The translations under genes were made by a program, and so were the position numbers. The notes beneath the pieces are model-generated. The model ran no database searches. It had not been told where the DNA came from and was given only the letters and a program-made list of their open reading frames with translations. DNA of 35,255 nucleotides from Microcoleus sp. MP8IB2.171 (GTDB taxonomy: Bacteria > Cyanobacteriota > Cyanobacteriia > Cyanobacteriales > Microcoleaceae): positions 1 through 35,255 of the forward strand of contig JARCMA010000460.1 in NCBI GenBank assembly GCA_030248405.1. Direction: 5' to 3'. This document shows positions 18,887-30,759 of the stretch, one piece after another (within the stretch, counting starts at the first letter, position 1; every line of letters begins with the position of its first letter).

Positions 18887-20953
18887 CTAATCGGCACGGG
18901 ATTGGGGGGTCAATAAAGCGGTTTCAACCGCCGAGTCTGTCGGTTCAGGATTTCCGAGCATTCCTGTGAGGTTAGCAATTCCGGCAATTAACTTAGTGAT
19001 GTCAACTGGTTTAGATAAGTGCATCTGGAAACCAGCTTCCAGCGCTTGCTTGCGCTCTTCCTCTCTCGCGTAGGCTGTCAGGGCGATCGCAGGCATCTTT
19101 CCACCCCTGAGCCTTTCCATTTCTCTCACCCGCGCCATCAACTCGTAGCCGTCTGCTTCCGGCATTCCAATGTCGCTCAGCAGCAGATCCGGCCAATAAC
19201 TATCCAGTGCATCTAGAGCCCCGGCCACCGATGCCGCCGATCGCACCACAGCTCCTTCGTCTTCCAGTAAAGCAATCAAAAACTCCCGCGTGTCATCGTC
19301 ATCATCCACCACCAGCAATTGCAAATTAGCCAGAGTGGGGAGGGTCTGTGCCTGGTCATTGAGCTGCGACCAATCATCGTCAGCAGCGAGGGCGTTCCTC
19401 TGTGCAAGAGGTAGAGTCACCGTAAATTTCGCACCCTCGCCCGGATTATTTTCTGCATCCACCTTACCGCCGTGCTGTTCCACCAAGTGACGGACGATCG
19501 CCAATCCCAGTCCCAATCCCCCATAAGACCTAGTTGTGCTGCTATCAGCTTGGCGGAAGCGATCGAAAACATAAGGCAAAAAATCAGGAGCGATACCAAT
19601 GCCGCTATCAATTATCTGAATTTGAGCCTCATCGCCAACTGACTCCAACCGCACCTCTACTTTACCCTCTTGCGGACTAAACTTAATCGCATTTGACAGC
19701 AAATTCCACACAATTTGCTGCAAGCGATCGAAATCGCCGATAACTTCACCTACATTTGGACTGCACGTTAATTCTATGACTATTGATTTTTCCTCAGTCA
19801 GCGGCTGCAAAGAATCTATTGCCAGCTTGATCGCAGATTCCAACCGAATCGGATGCATATTTAAATTTAGTTTCCCCCGCAGAATCCGCGAAACATCTAA
19901 AATATCTTCGATAAGTTGAGATTGAGATTTAGCATTACGCTCAATTGTTTCTAGAGCTTTATCAATAGTGTCTTCGTCAAATTTTTTCACCCGAAGCAGC
20001 CTGGACCAGCCGAGAATTGCATTTAAAGGAGTGCGGAGTTCGTGAGAAAGAATCGCGAGAAATTCATCCTTCATCTGGTTAGCTCTCTCAGCTTCCTGCC
20101 GCGCCACTTGTTCGCGGATTAGTCGGCCGCGTTCTTCCTCTGCTTGCTTGCGGTCTGTGACATCTCTAACCGTACCCACGTGACCGATCAGTTTTCCCAA
20201 ATCCGAAAACATTGGCGACGACTGTACGTTAATCCAACGCACATCCTCGCTATCAGCTAATCGAAATTCACTCGAATATTCCTGACCTTTTTTAATCCAA
20301 GCTAACCAATCTGCTACTACGCGATCGCGGTCTTCAGGATGAACTGACCGCTGCCAAACTGATACCAAACTTTCCTCCAAAATTAACCCAGAAATCGCTT
20401 GACAACGGGGATTCATGTAAGTACAGCGGCCTGCAACATCAGCTAAGTAAATTCCCAGGGGCGAACAAGCACACAAAGTACGAAATCGCTCTTCACTTTT
20501 ACTTAATTCATTATTAACAGCAGCTAACTGTGTTGCTTGCTGTTTCACCTCGACTGTTTTTTGGAACAATTCCACAAATACCTGCACCTTCGATGTCAAT
20601 ATTTCCGGTTCCAAGGGTTTGAACAGGTAATCTACCGCACCCAAAGAATAACCTTTAAACACGTGGGTGTCATTACTGCTGAATGCTGTGATAAAAATAA
20701 TCGGAGTCGATCGCGATCGATCTCTAGAGCGAATCAATGTTGCCGTCTCAAATCCATCCATTCCCGGCATCTGCACATCAAGCAAAATTACCGCAAAATC
20801 TTCATTAAGCAGACATCTCAGAGCCTCCGCGCCCGAATTTGCTTTGACTAAATTGTAATACGGCTTGTTCAAAATAGCTTCCAGAGCCACCAAATTTTCT
20901 GGGCGATCGTCAACCAGAAGGACATTTACTCGATCGGAGTGCTGCACATTCAT
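18887..20953 (-). CDS. Hybrid histidine kinase: REC-PAS-HisKA-HATPase_c-REC
   Basis: [14 protein letters not shown] region; [35 protein letters not shown]-terminal [14 protein letters not shown]...[15 protein letters not shown]. Confidence 0.95.
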   Translation of the reverse strand: MNVQHSDRVNVLLVDDRPENLVALEAILNKPYYNLVKANSGAEALRCLLNEDFAVILLDVQMPGMDGFETATLIRSRDRSRSTPIIFITAFSSNDTHVFKGYSLGAVDYLFKPLEPEILTSKVQVFVELFQKTVEVKQQATQLAAVNNELSKSEERFRTLCACSPLGIYLADVAGRCTYMNPRCQAISGLILEESLVSVWQRSVHPEDRDRVVADWLAWIKKGQEYSSEFRLADSEDVRWINVQSSPMFSDLGKLIGHVGTVRDVTDRKQAEEERGRLIREQVARQEAERANQMKDEFLAILSHELRTPLNAILGWSRLLRVKKFDEDTIDKALETIERNAKSQSQLIEDILDVSRILRGKLNLNMHPIRLESAIKLAIDSLQPLTEEKSIVIELTCSPNVGEVIGDFDRLQQIVWNLLSNAIKFSPQEGKVEVRLESVGDEAQIQIIDSGIGIAPDFLPYVFDRFRQADSSTTRSYGGLGLGLAIVRHLVEQHGGKVDAENNPGEGAKFTVTLPLAQRNALAADDDWSQLNDQAQTLPTLANLQLLVVDDDDDTREFLIALLEDEGAVVRSAASVAGALDALDSYWPDLLLSDIGMPEADGYELMARVREMERLRGGKMPAIALTAYAREEERKQALEAGFQMHLSKPVDITKLIAGIANLTGMLGNPEPTDSAVETALLTPQSRAD

Positions 20954-20960
20954 AATTTTT

Positions 20961-21698
20961 TTAATTTTTAATTGTTAGCAAGTTGACTAAACAGGGAGCG
21001 ATTTTAGACAGGGGTAAAATCCAGTCTACTTCAACATTTGCGATCGCAGATGCAGGCATTGTGCCGCAGAGAGCAGAAGCCGGTTCCTCAACAAATGTCA
21101 ATCCTCCCTCAGCCTTAATTTTTGCCAGCCCTTCACTCCCATCAGAATTAGCTCCCGTTAAAATTATGCCGATAACTTTCTCCCCAAAGGCATCCGCAGC
21201 AGACTCAAACAGCACATCGATTGAGGGCCGCGCGTAGCACACAGGAGCCTCAGTTGATAGTGCAAATTTAGGAGTTCCGCGATTGGGGATTAGGGATTTT
21301 GAATTATGGATTGACTCCACTGCCACGCTCCCCCATTCTGTAAAGTCGTTTTCATACAGGCTCAACTCCTCGTCAGAGGGCGATTCTATTAGCAAGTGAT
21401 AGTCAGCAGGAGCCAAGTAAACCCGTCCAGGTACGATCTCTTCTTTGTCTTGGGCCTCTGTGATTTGGAGAGAGCTTTGCTGTTGTAAAACATCAGTAAG
21501 CCTATCCTGAGAACTCTTATGGCGGTGTTGGACAATAACTACAGGCAAAGGAAAGCTTTGTGGCAAATCTGCCAGCATGACTGTTAAAGCCTGTAGCCCT
21601 CCCAAAGACGTGCCAACAACCACTATTTCAAAATTGTTTTTATTTAACTCGGCGGTAGAGTTTATCGCTACTTTCAATTGCTTCATAGTATTTTTCAT
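20961..21698 (-). CDS. cheB: CheB-type methylesterase domain protein (no REC domain)
   Basis: VVVGTSLGGLQAL, VVIVQHRHKS, GIILTGANSDGSEGL; overlaps the cheR 3' end. Confidence 0.92.
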   Translation of the reverse strand: MKNTMKQLKVAINSTAELNKNNFEIVVVGTSLGGLQALTVMLADLPQSFPLPVVIVQHRHKSSQDRLTDVLQQQSSLQITEAQDKEEIVPGRVYLAPADYHLLIESPSDEELSLYENDFTEWGSVAVESIHNSKSLIPNRGTPKFALSTEAPVCYARPSIDVLFESAADAFGEKVIGIILTGANSDGSEGLAKIKAEGGLTFVEEPASALCGTMPASAIANVEVDWILPLSKIAPCLVNLLTIKN

Positions 21699-22467
21699 AA
21701 GGTGTAAAAATCAGAGACTCCTGATGTCCCAGCCCTAAAACTCCAAACATTCCCAGACTCTCATAAAAAAGCTTGTGTACCCGCTCTTGGAGGTGTGAAT
21801 TGAAATAAATCATCACATTACGGCATAAAATAACATTAAACTCATTAAAAGAATTATCCGTTGCTAGGTTGTGGTGAGCAAAGACAATATTCTCTTTAAG
21901 TGAAGAGCGAAAAATCGCATTTTCATAGGCAGCAGTGTAATACTCAGAAAACGCTTTCTTGCCCCCCGCTTGGTGGTATAGTTGCGTATATTCTTGCATT
22001 TGTTTCAGCGGGAATATCCCCATTTTGGCTGTTTTCAAAACTAATTCATTCATGTCCGTAGCGTAAATCCGACAACGGTCATACAGTCCTTCTTCTTGCA
22101 GCAAGATTGCCATAGAATAGACTTCTTCTCCCGTCGAACATCCCGCGTGCCAAATCCGAATAAAAGGATAAGTACGCAGCAGCGGCACCACTTTATTTCT
22201 GAAACTAATGTAAAAGCTGGGATCGCGAAACATCGCCGTTACATTGACAGAAATGTCCAGCAGTAAACGATCTAGGTAAGCAGGATTGTGAAGTACCTTT
22301 TCCTGAAGTGCAGAGACAGTGGTGAGCCGTTCCGAGCGAATAGTGTTCCAAATACGGCGCTTGAGAGAGGCAAGAGCATAATTACGAAAATCAAATCCGT
22401 AATAGCGAAACATTCCCTCTAGTAAGAGTTGAATTTCGATTGTTTCCAGTTCATGGCTTTCGGGCAT
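21640..22467 (-). CDS. cheR: CheR-type SAM-dependent protein methyltransferase
   Basis: SVNVTAMFRDPSFY, IRIWHAGCSTGEEVYSMAILL, FNVILCRNVMIYF. Confidence 0.94.
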   Translation of the reverse strand: MPESHELETIEIQLLLEGMFRYYGFDFRNYALASLKRRIWNTIRSERLTTVSALQEKVLHNPAYLDRLLLDISVNVTAMFRDPSFYISFRNKVVPLLRTYPFIRIWHAGCSTGEEVYSMAILLQEEGLYDRCRIYATDMNELVLKTAKMGIFPLKQMQEYTQLYHQAGGKKAFSEYYTAAYENAIFRSSLKENIVFAHHNLATDNSFNEFNVILCRNVMIYFNSHLQERVHKLFYESLGMFGVLGLGHQESLIFTPYEKYYEAIESSDKLYRRVK

Positions 22468-22506
22468 TTTTAATTAGTAATTGATAATTAGTAATTGGTC
22501 ATATCG

Positions 22507-22540
22507 GTTCGTAGTGCGGACTGAAGTCCGCACTACGAAC
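22507..22540. repeat. perfect 15-bp inverted repeat with 4-nt loop
   Basis: GTTCGTAGTGCGGAC TGAA GTCCGCACTACGAAC. Confidence 0.95.
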
Positions 22541-22600
22541 GTATCTTACTGAGGTTAATCGATCGGACACGATATCATTGGTCATTGCTCCTTCTTCCTT

Positions 22601-22679
22601 CTGTCAACTGTCAACTGTCAACTGTCAACTGTCAACTGTCAACTGTCAACTGTCAACTGTCAACTGTCAACTGTCAACT
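22601..22679. repeat. heptamer array (CTGTCAA)11
   Basis: Direct reading; ends 7 bp from the stop of the poly-HAMP kinase. Confidence 0.97.
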
Positions 22680-22685
22680 CTTCCA

Positions 22686-25600
22686 TTATCGATAAAGCCA
22701 AACGCGCAGCAGCGAGAGCAACTGTTCCGTATCAACAGGCTTCGTGATGTAGTCAGACGCCCCAGCTTCGATACATTTTTCCCGATCGCCCTTCATAGCT
22801 TTCGCAGTAAGAGCAATCATTGGCAACGAAGCAAATTGAGGCATATTACGAATTGCTTGCATTGTTTCATAACCGTCCATCTCTGGCATCATCACGTCCA
22901 TCAACACAATATTTATGTCAGGCGTATTTTGCAATGTAGCAATGCCCTCTCTGCCGTTTTCAGCAAACACAATTTGCATTTGATGGCGCTCCAGCATACT
23001 CGTCAGGGCGAAAATATTCCGCATATCGTCGTCAACAATCAAGACTTTTTTACCCGCGAGCGTCGAATCTGTTTGATACAATTGCTCTAGCATTTGGCGC
23101 TTCGGTTCCGGCAAATTTGCTTGGACTCGGTGCAAGAACAAAGCCGTTTCATCTAACAAACGTTCAGGCGATCGCACATCTTTAACAATTATTGTTTCCG
23201 CCATGCGCTTGAGTTGAGTTTCTTCGGCTCTCGTCAACTCTTTGCCCGTATAAATAATAATCGGCAGACTTTTTAAAGCTGCATCTTGCTTGATCTGCTC
23301 GATCAGTTCAAAACCAGTCATATCTGGCAGTCCCAAATCGAGCACAATGCAGTCAAAATGCCCAGATTTCAAAGTTTCTAGCGCCTCTGCACCGCTACCC
23401 ACAGCCGTCGTTGAAACATCGTGATTGCCGATTAAATCCACAATGCTAAGACGTTGCGTTTCGTTGTCTTCCACAACTAGCAAATTCTTCACGGGGCGCT
23501 CCACAAAACCCTTAATATCAGTCAAAGCTTTGCTCAAAGCCTCATGACTGACAGGCTTTTGTAAATACGCGATCGCCCCTAACTGCAAACTGCGCTGCCG
23601 CCCTTCTTCAACTGATACAATGTGAACCGGGATGTGGCGCGTACTTGGGTCGTGTTTCAGGCGATCGAGCACTGTCCAGCCATCCATCACAGGCAAATTT
23701 AGATCCAGCATAATCGCAGTTGGCTTGAACTCTCGCGCCATTGCCAAACCGATATCGCTCCGTAAAGCCACCAAACCTTTAAAACCCTGATCCCGCGCCA
23801 TATCCAAAAGAATCCGAGCGAAGTTTACGTCATCTTCGATAATTAAAAGGATGCGATCGTCTGGCTCGACATTTTCCCGATCGTCAGCGATAATCGGTGA
23901 TGGATAAGGGGCGATCCTCTTCGAGGGCTCCGCTAACGGCAAGTTGAAATTCGGCGAAGGAACTGCAGAAGAAATAGCAGTCGGCAATTGAGCCCTTTGC
24001 TTGCCCATTCCCGATTCCTGATCATTCATTATTCGCGATTCTTGGTAAGTTGGCGGCAGATAAAGCGTAAATTTACTACCCTCACCAGCGCGACTCGTCA
24101 ACTTAATTTCTCCCCCTAACAGATTAGCAATTTCTCTACTAATAGACAAACCCAAACCAGTGCCCCCATATTTCCGGCTAGTGCTACCATCAGCTTGTTG
24201 GAAAGCCTCAAAAATAACCCTATGCTTGTCATCAGAAATCCCAATCCCCGTATCGCTAACCGAGAAAGCCAAAACAGTAGCAGAACTCGTTAAAGCTTCA
24301 ATCTCTAAACTCCACCCTTCCCGCACTACTTCGACATCCAACTTCACCTCACCCCGCTCAGTAAACTTAAAAGCATTAGAGAGAAGATTCTTCAAAACTT
24401 GTTGCAGCCGTTTAGCATCAGTATAGATACCTTTTGGCAACCCAGCCTCAAGCTCTACTTTAAAACTCAACTTCTTATCCAGAGCCATTTGGCGGAAAGT
24501 TCGATCCAAATGCTCTCGCAAATCCCCAAACAAAACTTGCTCAATATCCACCGACATCGTGCCCGATTCAATCTTAGCAAGATCCAAAATGTCATTAATC
24601 AGCTCTAACAAATCATTTCCCGCCGAGTAAATAGTGCGCGTGTATTCAACTTGCTTAGCAGTCAAATTGCCGTCAGGATTATCAGAAAGCAATCGAGCCA
24701 GAATCAACAGCGAATTCAGCGGAGTTCGCAACTCGTGAGACATATTTGCCAGAAACTCCGACTTATACTTAGAAGTTAGAGCCAACTGTTCGGCTCTTTC
24801 TTCCAGCAACGCCCTCGCCTGTTCGATATCTCGATTTTTCCGCTCAACTTCCTTATTTTGCAGCGCCAGCAATTCAGCTTGTTCTTCTAATTCTTCATTC
24901 GTTTGTTGCAACTCTTCCTGCTGATTTTTCAACAATTCCTCAGATGCGCGGAGCGACTGCGCCTGTTGTTCGAGACGCTTGTTAGTTTCCGTTAGTTCTT
25001 TTTGCTGAGTTTGCAACTCTTCTGTCAAAGACTGCGACTGTTTTAATAACTCTTCCGTCCGCATACTCGCCGCAATTGTATTTAAAACAATCGCGATACT
25101 TTCTGTAAGTTGGTCGAGAAATGTCAAATGTATTTCGCTGAAGCGGCGGAACGAAGCTAACTCAATTACTGCCGTCACTTGTCCCTCAAACAGTACGGGT
25201 AAAACCACGACATTCAGCGGCGCGGATTCTCCCAGTCCCGAGCTAATTTTAACGTAATTGTCCGGTACTTCCGTCAACAGTATTCGTTCTTTTTCCAGGG
25301 CGCACTGTCCGACCAAACCTTCGCCTAAATAGAATCTATTTCCTAACTGTTTGCGTTCCCGGTAGGCGTAGGTACTTAACAGTTTTAGAAACGGATCGTG
25401 TTCTACAGATTCCATCAAAAAGAATACGCCATGCTGAGCAGAAACCAGCGGTGTCAGTTCTGATAAAATTAGTTTAGAAACTGTTTCTAAATCGCGCTGA
25501 CCTTGTAGCATTCGAGTGAACTTAGCCAGGTTTGTTTTCAGCCAATCTTGCTCAGTATTTTTATGCGTTGTCTCCCGGAGATTGGCGATCATCTGGTTGA

Positions 25601-28247
25601 GATTATCTTTGACAATGGCAACTTCTCCTTCAGTAGCGACGGAAATTGACCTCGTTAAATCGCCTCTGGTAACAGCAATTGCCACTTCGGCGATCGCCCG
25701 CAACTGAGTAGTCAAATTCGCCGCCAATTCATTCACATTGTCCGTCAAATCTCGCCACGTCCCCGCCGCGCCCGGAACCTTCGCCTGGCCGCCCAATTTC
25801 CCTTCAATTCCCACCTCCCGCGCCACAGTAGTAACTTGATCGGCAAACGTCGCCAGCGTATCAATCATCTCATTAATCGTATCTGCCAGAGTCGCAATTT
25901 CTCCCTTAGCTTCCAGCATTAATTTGCGCTTCAAATCGCCATTCGCCACCGCCGTCACAACTTTAGCAATACCCCGAACTTGCGCCGTCAAATTCTCCGC
26001 CATCGAGTTTACATTGTCGGTTAAATCTTTCCAAGTTCCCGCAACTCCTTTCACCTCAGCTTGACCGCCCAATTTACCCTCAGTTCCCACCTCCCGCGCC
26101 ACCCGCGTCACCTCAGAAGCGAAGGAATTAAGCTGATCCACCATCACATTAATAGTATCTTTCAACTCCAGAATTTCGCCTTTAACATCAACGGTAATTT
26201 TCTTAGACAAATCCCCATTTGCCACCGCCTTCGTCACTTCCGCAATATTCCGCACTTGCCCCGTCAAATTCCCCGCCATCAAGTTAACATTGTCGGTTAA
26301 ATCTTTCCAAGTTCCCCCTACCCCGCGCACGTAAGCTTGCACGCCTAATTTGCCTTCGGTTCCTACTTCCCTAGCAACTCTGGTTACTTCTGATGAGAAG
26401 GAACTCAACTGATCCACCATGATGTTAATCGTGTTTTTCAGTTCCAGAATTTCCCCTTTGACATCGACGGTAATTTTCTTAGATAAATCGCCATTGGCCA
26501 CAGCAGTTGTCACTTCGGCAATGTTGCGGACTTGTGCTGTTAAATTCCCGGCCATCGAGTTAACTGAATCTGTTAAATCTTTCCAGGTTCCTGCAACTCC
26601 TTTAACCTCAGCTTGCACGCCTAATTTCCCTTCGGTTCCCACTTCCCTAGCAACCCTAGTTACTTCTGATGCGAAGGAATTTAGCTGGTCAACCATCGTG
26701 TTGACAGTGTTTTTTAACTCTAGGATTTCACCTTTAACATCTACAGTAATTTTCTTCGACAAGTCGCCATTTGCCACAGCAGTAGTAACAGCCGCAATAT
26801 TCCGTACTTGCTCTGTCAAACTACCCGCCATAAAATTAACTGAATCCGTTAAATCCTTCCAGGTTCCTGCTACGCCTCTGACATCCGCTTGACCGCCTAG
26901 TTTACCTTCCGAACCCACTTCCCTCGCCATCCGCGTTACTTCTGAGGCGAAGGAATTAAGTTGATCCACCATCACGTTAATGGTGTTTTTCAGTTCTAAA
27001 ATTTCGCCTTTAACCTGTACCGTAATTTTCTTAGATAAGTCACCGTTAGCAACAGCAGTCGTCACATCAGCAATGTTGCGGACTTGTGCTGTTAAATTGT
27101 TAGCCATCGAGTTAACAGAATCCGTTAAATCTTTCCAGGTTCCTGCTACTCCTCTGACTTCTGCTTGTACGCCTAATTTGCCTTCGGTTCCTACTTCCCG
27201 CGCCACTCTGGTTACTTCTGATGAGAAGGAATTTAACTGGTCAACCATCGTGTTGACGGTGTTTTTTAACTCTAGGATTTCACCTTTGACATCGACGGTA
27301 ATTTTCTTAGATAAATCGCCCTTGGCCACAGCGGTTGTCACATCAGCAATGTTGCGGACTTGTGATGTTAAACTGCCGGCCATGAAGTTAACGCTATCAG
27401 TTAAATCTTTCCAAGTTCCCGCAACTCCTTTAACTTCTGCTTGACCGCCTAGTTTGCCTTCGGAACCAACTTCTCTCGCAACTCTGGTTACTTCTGAGGC
27501 GAAGGAATTTAACTGATCCACCATGATGTTAATCGTGTTTTTCAGTTCGAGAATTTCCCCTTTAACATCTACTGTAATTTTTTTGGATAAATCGCCATTT
27601 GCCACAGCGGTTGTCACGTCAGCAATGTTGCGGACTTGGGCTGTTAAATTCCCGGCCATTGAGTTAACTGAATCTGTTAAATCTTTCCAGGTTCCTGCTA
27701 CTCCTTCCACTTCAGCTTGCACGCCTAATTTGCCTTCGGTTCCTACTTCCCTAGCCACCCGCGTTACTTCCGACGCAAAGGAGCTCAACTGGTCTACCAT
27801 TGTGTTAACAATTTGCGCTGTTTGGAGGAATTCTCCTTTGAGTGGTCTGTCTTCTATTTCTAGGGGGATGGTTTGCGATAAATCTCCTTTTGCTACGGCC
27901 CGAATTACTCTGGCGGTTTCTGAGGTTGGTTGCACTAAATCTGTAATTAGGGTATTGACAGAATTGACGCTAGCTGCCCAGGAACCCTCAACGTTGCCGA
28001 TGGTGGCGCGCTGGGCGATTTTGCCTTCTTTCCCGACAACTGTGCCGATGCGATCGAGTTCGGCGGCCATTCTCTGATTGAGTTCGATAATGTCGTTAAG
28101 TTCGTCAGCAATTTTGCCGGCTAGACCGGTCTGGTCTATGGGCATCCTAGCTGAGAAGTCTCCTTTTTTGACAGCTACTAAGGTTCTGAGTAGTTGTTTG
28201 GCATAAACATTATTTGGATTGGGCTTTGTTAGTTGTGCAGTTGACAT
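22686..28247 (-). CDS. Poly-HAMP hybrid histidine kinase: ~10 HAMP-type repeats, GAF, coiled coil, HisKA, HATPase_c, three REC domains (start reassigned from 28322)
   Basis: Repeats of [61 protein letters not shown] Asp sites [39 protein letters not shown] at 28247 ([10 protein letters not shown]) with SD AAAGGA. Confidence 0.95.
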   Translation of the reverse strand: MSTAQLTKPNPNNVYAKQLLRTLVAVKKGDFSARMPIDQTGLAGKIADELNDIIELNQRMAAELDRIGTVVGKEGKIAQRATIGNVEGSWAASVNSVNTLITDLVQPTSETARVIRAVAKGDLSQTIPLEIEDRPLKGEFLQTAQIVNTMVDQLSSFASEVTRVAREVGTEGKLGVQAEVEGVAGTWKDLTDSVNSMAGNLTAQVRNIADVTTAVANGDLSKKITVDVKGEILELKNTINIMVDQLNSFASEVTRVAREVGSEGKLGGQAEVKGVAGTWKDLTDSVNFMAGSLTSQVRNIADVTTAVAKGDLSKKITVDVKGEILELKNTVNTMVDQLNSFSSEVTRVAREVGTEGKLGVQAEVRGVAGTWKDLTDSVNSMANNLTAQVRNIADVTTAVANGDLSKKITVQVKGEILELKNTINVMVDQLNSFASEVTRMAREVGSEGKLGGQADVRGVAGTWKDLTDSVNFMAGSLTEQVRNIAAVTTAVANGDLSKKITVDVKGEILELKNTVNTMVDQLNSFASEVTRVAREVGTEGKLGVQAEVKGVAGTWKDLTDSVNSMAGNLTAQVRNIAEVTTAVANGDLSKKITVDVKGEILELKNTINIMVDQLSSFSSEVTRVAREVGTEGKLGVQAYVRGVGGTWKDLTDNVNLMAGNLTGQVRNIAEVTKAVANGDLSKKITVDVKGEILELKDTINVMVDQLNSFASEVTRVAREVGTEGKLGGQAEVKGVAGTWKDLTDNVNSMAENLTAQVRGIAKVVTAVANGDLKRKLMLEAKGEIATLADTINEMIDTLATFADQVTTVAREVGIEGKLGGQAKVPGAAGTWRDLTDNVNELAANLTTQLRAIAEVAIAVTRGDLTRSISVATEGEVAIVKDNLNQMIANLRETTHKNTEQDWLKTNLAKFTRMLQGQRDLETVSKLILSELTPLVSAQHGVFFLMESVEHDPFLKLLSTYAYRERKQLGNRFYLGEGLVGQCALEKERILLTEVPDNYVKISSGLGESAPLNVVVLPVLFEGQVTAVIELASFRRFSEIHLTFLDQLTESIAIVLNTIAASMRTEELLKQSQSLTEELQTQQKELTETNKRLEQQAQSLRASEELLKNQQEELQQTNEELEEQAELLALQNKEVERKNRDIEQARALLEERAEQLALTSKYKSEFLANMSHELRTPLNSLLILARLLSDNPDGNLTAKQVEYTRTIYSAGNDLLELINDILDLAKIESGTMSVDIEQVLFGDLREHLDRTFRQMALDKKLSFKVELEAGLPKGIYTDAKRLQQVLKNLLSNAFKFTERGEVKLDVEVVREGWSLEIEALTSSATVLAFSVSDTGIGISDDKHRVIFEAFQQADGSTSRKYGGTGLGLSISREIANLLGGEIKLTSRAGEGSKFTLYLPPTYQESRIMNDQESGMGKQRAQLPTAISSAVPSPNFNLPLAEPSKRIAPYPSPIIADDRENVEPDDRILLIIEDDVNFARILLDMARDQGFKGLVALRSDIGLAMAREFKPTAIMLDLNLPVMDGWTVLDRLKHDPSTRHIPVHIVSVEEGRQRSLQLGAIAYLQKPVSHEALSKALTDIKGFVERPVKNLLVVEDNETQRLSIVDLIGNHDVSTTAVGSGAEALETLKSGHFDCIVLDLGLPDMTGFELIEQIKQDAALKSLPIIIYTGKELTRAEETQLKRMAETIIVKDVRSPERLLDETALFLHRVQANLPEPKRQMLEQLYQTDSTLAGKKVLIVDDDMRNIFALTSMLERHQMQIVFAENGREGIATLQNTPDINIVLMDVMMPEMDGYETMQAIRNMPQFASLPMIALTAKAMKGDREKCIEAGASDYITKPVDTEQLLSLLRVWLYR

Positions 28248-28316
28248 TACTGTTTCCTTTGGGGAGTTGGAAGGGGTTTGGCGCGGCTCGAAGGCGTTGG
28301 TGGTGGAAGATATCGG

Positions 28317-28430
28317 GAGCATCTCAATGAATGCGAAAAAGCAATTTCTTTACAGTGCGATCGTCCCAGAAGAGCGAGTACAATACGCGAGCGGGGACGA
28401 TCGCACTATCAATGCAAAACTGAGATGCTC
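28317..28430. repeat. nested inverted repeat (possible MITE or structured RNA)
   Basis: Outer GAGCATCTCA / TGAGATGCTC (10 bp perfect), inner AGTGCGATCGTCCC / GGGACGATCGCACT (14 bp perfect). Confidence 0.85.
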
Positions 28431-28519
28431 TCTGCGGAGTTAAGTCCGCAGCCGGAGAACGGATTGAAGTCCGCACGCGCGATCGATCTTTGTGATAGTA
28501 ATCGACTTAGCAAGTGCGA

Positions 28520-30619
28520 TTATTTCCAATTTTGCCACGAACTATTGAAGATAGAAGTACCCGGAAATGCGATCGGATTCTTATTTTGCTGCAACCGCAA
28601 CTGCAACACTTCCAAGTTCGGCTCGCGGGATGGCAATTCGTCCACTAATTCATAAGGTAAAATCCCTTTTTCCAAGGAAAAAGCAGCCGTAACTCCTGCC
28701 GCCGCACCGGCTGACCATTCAAAAGAATGCACTCGATAAGCAGCCGCTGCCGTATGACTAACAGCAATACTTTTACCCGCCACTAACATATTGTCAATCT
28801 TTTGAGGAATCATTGCCCGCAGCGGAATTTGGAACGGATAAGCTTGCCCTTGACCTTTGCGAGTGCCTTCGCGTTCGGTATTTCCTGGTGCTTCCGGTGG
28901 GCTGTTGGTCATGCAGGGGTGAAAGTCGATCGCGTAATGACCGATACCCACACTATCAGGATAAATCCGGGCGCGCGATCGCGATTTTGTATCCTCAACA
29001 GATTGACTTCCCACAGCCAAAGCCGGCGCATTCAAACCACCCACAGCCAACCACAAATTGCGATACTCTTCCTCCGACAAATTCTCGCGGTAAAAATCAG
29101 CCGTAAAGTCAGTGCGAGACATATCAACTTCCCACACCGTAAAACCTTGAGGCTGATTGAAGCTCGGCCGCCCAATCATCCGCCGCCCCTCCCGCATATA
29201 AGGATATTTAGAAAGTCCGTGAACAGTCCCCATCGGCGTATCCAAACCGCTCAAAAAACGATTATTTGGATAAGGCTTTTTCGCTGCATTACCTAATTGC
29301 GAGTCAGTAGTTCCTGCTACCAACCAGTAGAAAAATCCTTTGGCATTTTCTTCGCCGCGACGCAAAGTTTCCGTTCGCAAACCGCCCATCCAGCCGCCCG
29401 GTTGCAGTTGACCTGCTGCTGCCAATTGCGGGCGAGAATAAATTAAATTATCCTGGGCAGAACCCGGGCGATAATCATTTCCCCAAGTCCAGTTTTGCAT
29501 CGAAATATCACCAGGATAAATCGGGAATTTCTTGGGGTCGGAAGGGCGCGGCTCATCCGGTCTCATGCTCCTAATTTGGCGGTAGCTGAAAACTAGCGGA
29601 AAACTCGCCAATCTCGCCAATTCGTAACTGTAGTAAGGAGCATATTGTTGATAAAAAGACGGGATTTGATGCTGCTGCGGTTCCTTTGTTGCCTCCATCG
29701 CAAAGGTGTAGGTAAAACCTTGGGTGCAGTAAGGGTCGCCGGTGGGGCTGGCGGAGGAAGGTTCGAGAGGTGAACGCGGGTCAATTCCGAGGCGGTAGGG
29801 AACGTCTGTAAGTCCGATCAATTCTCCTGTTTCAGTCGCATCTACCACGAACCAATCCGCACCTCTTTGTTTTGAATTTGACTGGTTAGGTGGTTTGGGA
29901 GTAAACCGAATAATAGTTTTGTTAAATCGCGCCGAGTTTTCGTAGCGATAGGCATCTTCGATGGTTTGAGACAGGGTTTCGGTGTTGATGGGCGGGGTGT
30001 TGGCTGCTGGTTTGTGTTGAATGGCGATCGCACTTTTAATCTCTTGACCCCCAACCGCATTCCCCGCCACAGCCGGAGTAATTGCCAATTCTTTAATCAC
30101 CGTATTGGGAAACCATTTCAGCTTACCATTGCCTTTTTTGGCAGCATCCTGCAAGATGCTAAATAAAATTTTGTGGCCGTCGTAGGGCATGAAACAGGAA
30201 TAGCTAACCCAACAGCCGCCGGGATTTAGCCTCCCGTAATGTTCCTTGATGCGCCGCCGCAACTCTAGGTAGCCGCGCGGGTAAAATAAGAGCGATCGCT
30301 GAGTGTCTCTTTCATCGAGTGCGGAGGTTCCCTGGGAGGAAATCTGACCGCCTACCCAGTCAGTAATTTCCGTGATGCAAACGGTGCGCCCCGCCAGCAA
30401 ACCTTCGTAGGCGGTAGCCGCACCTGCAAGCCCGCCGCCTGCTACGAGAATGTCGCAAGTTTCCTCTTTGTCGGGATTGCGAGTCGGTGCGGCCAATGTT
30501 GGGGTAATAACTGAGATTGAGGTAATTAGGCTGAGGGTGAAGGTAACGAGCGATCGACCTTTGAGCGAAAACATATACTTCGGAAGTTTCATCAGAAATT
30601 GTAGGTTAAATTTTGACAC
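28520..30619 (-). CDS. Secreted/lumenal FAD-dependent oxidoreductase (FAD_oxidored type)
   Basis: Signal peptide SLVTFTLSLITSISVITPTLAA; CDILVAGGGLAGAATAYEGLLAGRTVCITEITDWVGGQ; C-terminal MLVAGKSIAVSHTAAAAYRV. Confidence 0.9.
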   Translation of the reverse strand: MSKFNLQFLMKLPKYMFSLKGRSLVTFTLSLITSISVITPTLAAPTRNPDKEETCDILVAGGGLAGAATAYEGLLAGRTVCITEITDWVGGQISSQGTSALDERDTQRSLLFYPRGYLELRRRIKEHYGRLNPGGCWVSYSCFMPYDGHKILFSILQDAAKKGNGKLKWFPNTVIKELAITPAVAGNAVGGQEIKSAIAIQHKPAANTPPINTETLSQTIEDAYRYENSARFNKTIIRFTPKPPNQSNSKQRGADWFVVDATETGELIGLTDVPYRLGIDPRSPLEPSSASPTGDPYCTQGFTYTFAMEATKEPQQHQIPSFYQQYAPYYSYELARLASFPLVFSYRQIRSMRPDEPRPSDPKKFPIYPGDISMQNWTWGNDYRPGSAQDNLIYSRPQLAAAGQLQPGGWMGGLRTETLRRGEENAKGFFYWLVAGTTDSQLGNAAKKPYPNNRFLSGLDTPMGTVHGLSKYPYMREGRRMIGRPSFNQPQGFTVWEVDMSRTDFTADFYRENLSEEEYRNLWLAVGGLNAPALAVGSQSVEDTKSRSRARIYPDSVGIGHYAIDFHPCMTNSPPEAPGNTEREGTRKGQGQAYPFQIPLRAMIPQKIDNMLVAGKSIAVSHTAAAAYRVHSFEWSAGAAAGVTAAFSLEKGILPYELVDELPSREPNLEVLQLRLQQNKNPIAFPGTSIFNSSWQNWK

Positions 30620-30759
30620 AAGTCAATACACTTACAGCAAATGACCAAAAAGTGAATGAAGTTCTATAATACTGGTATTTCCCGGTGCGATCGGGGCGGT
30701 TTTTTTATTTTTGCGTAACATTACTTGCTACAACACCTTTTTAACATCAGGATTAACCG

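Noticed and set aside
22601-22679. Possible CRISPR or coding repeat (ORF 22578..23090 with CQLSTVNCQLSTVN)
   Set aside because: Pure 7-bp tandem repeat; the ORF is the antisense frame of the poly-HAMP kinase 3' end plus the array.
26419-28077. Long plus-strand ORFs 26419..26892, 26980..27444, 27523..28077 with similar sequences
   Set aside because: Antisense shadow of the HAMP repeats; they mirror the repeat period and lack independent start signals.
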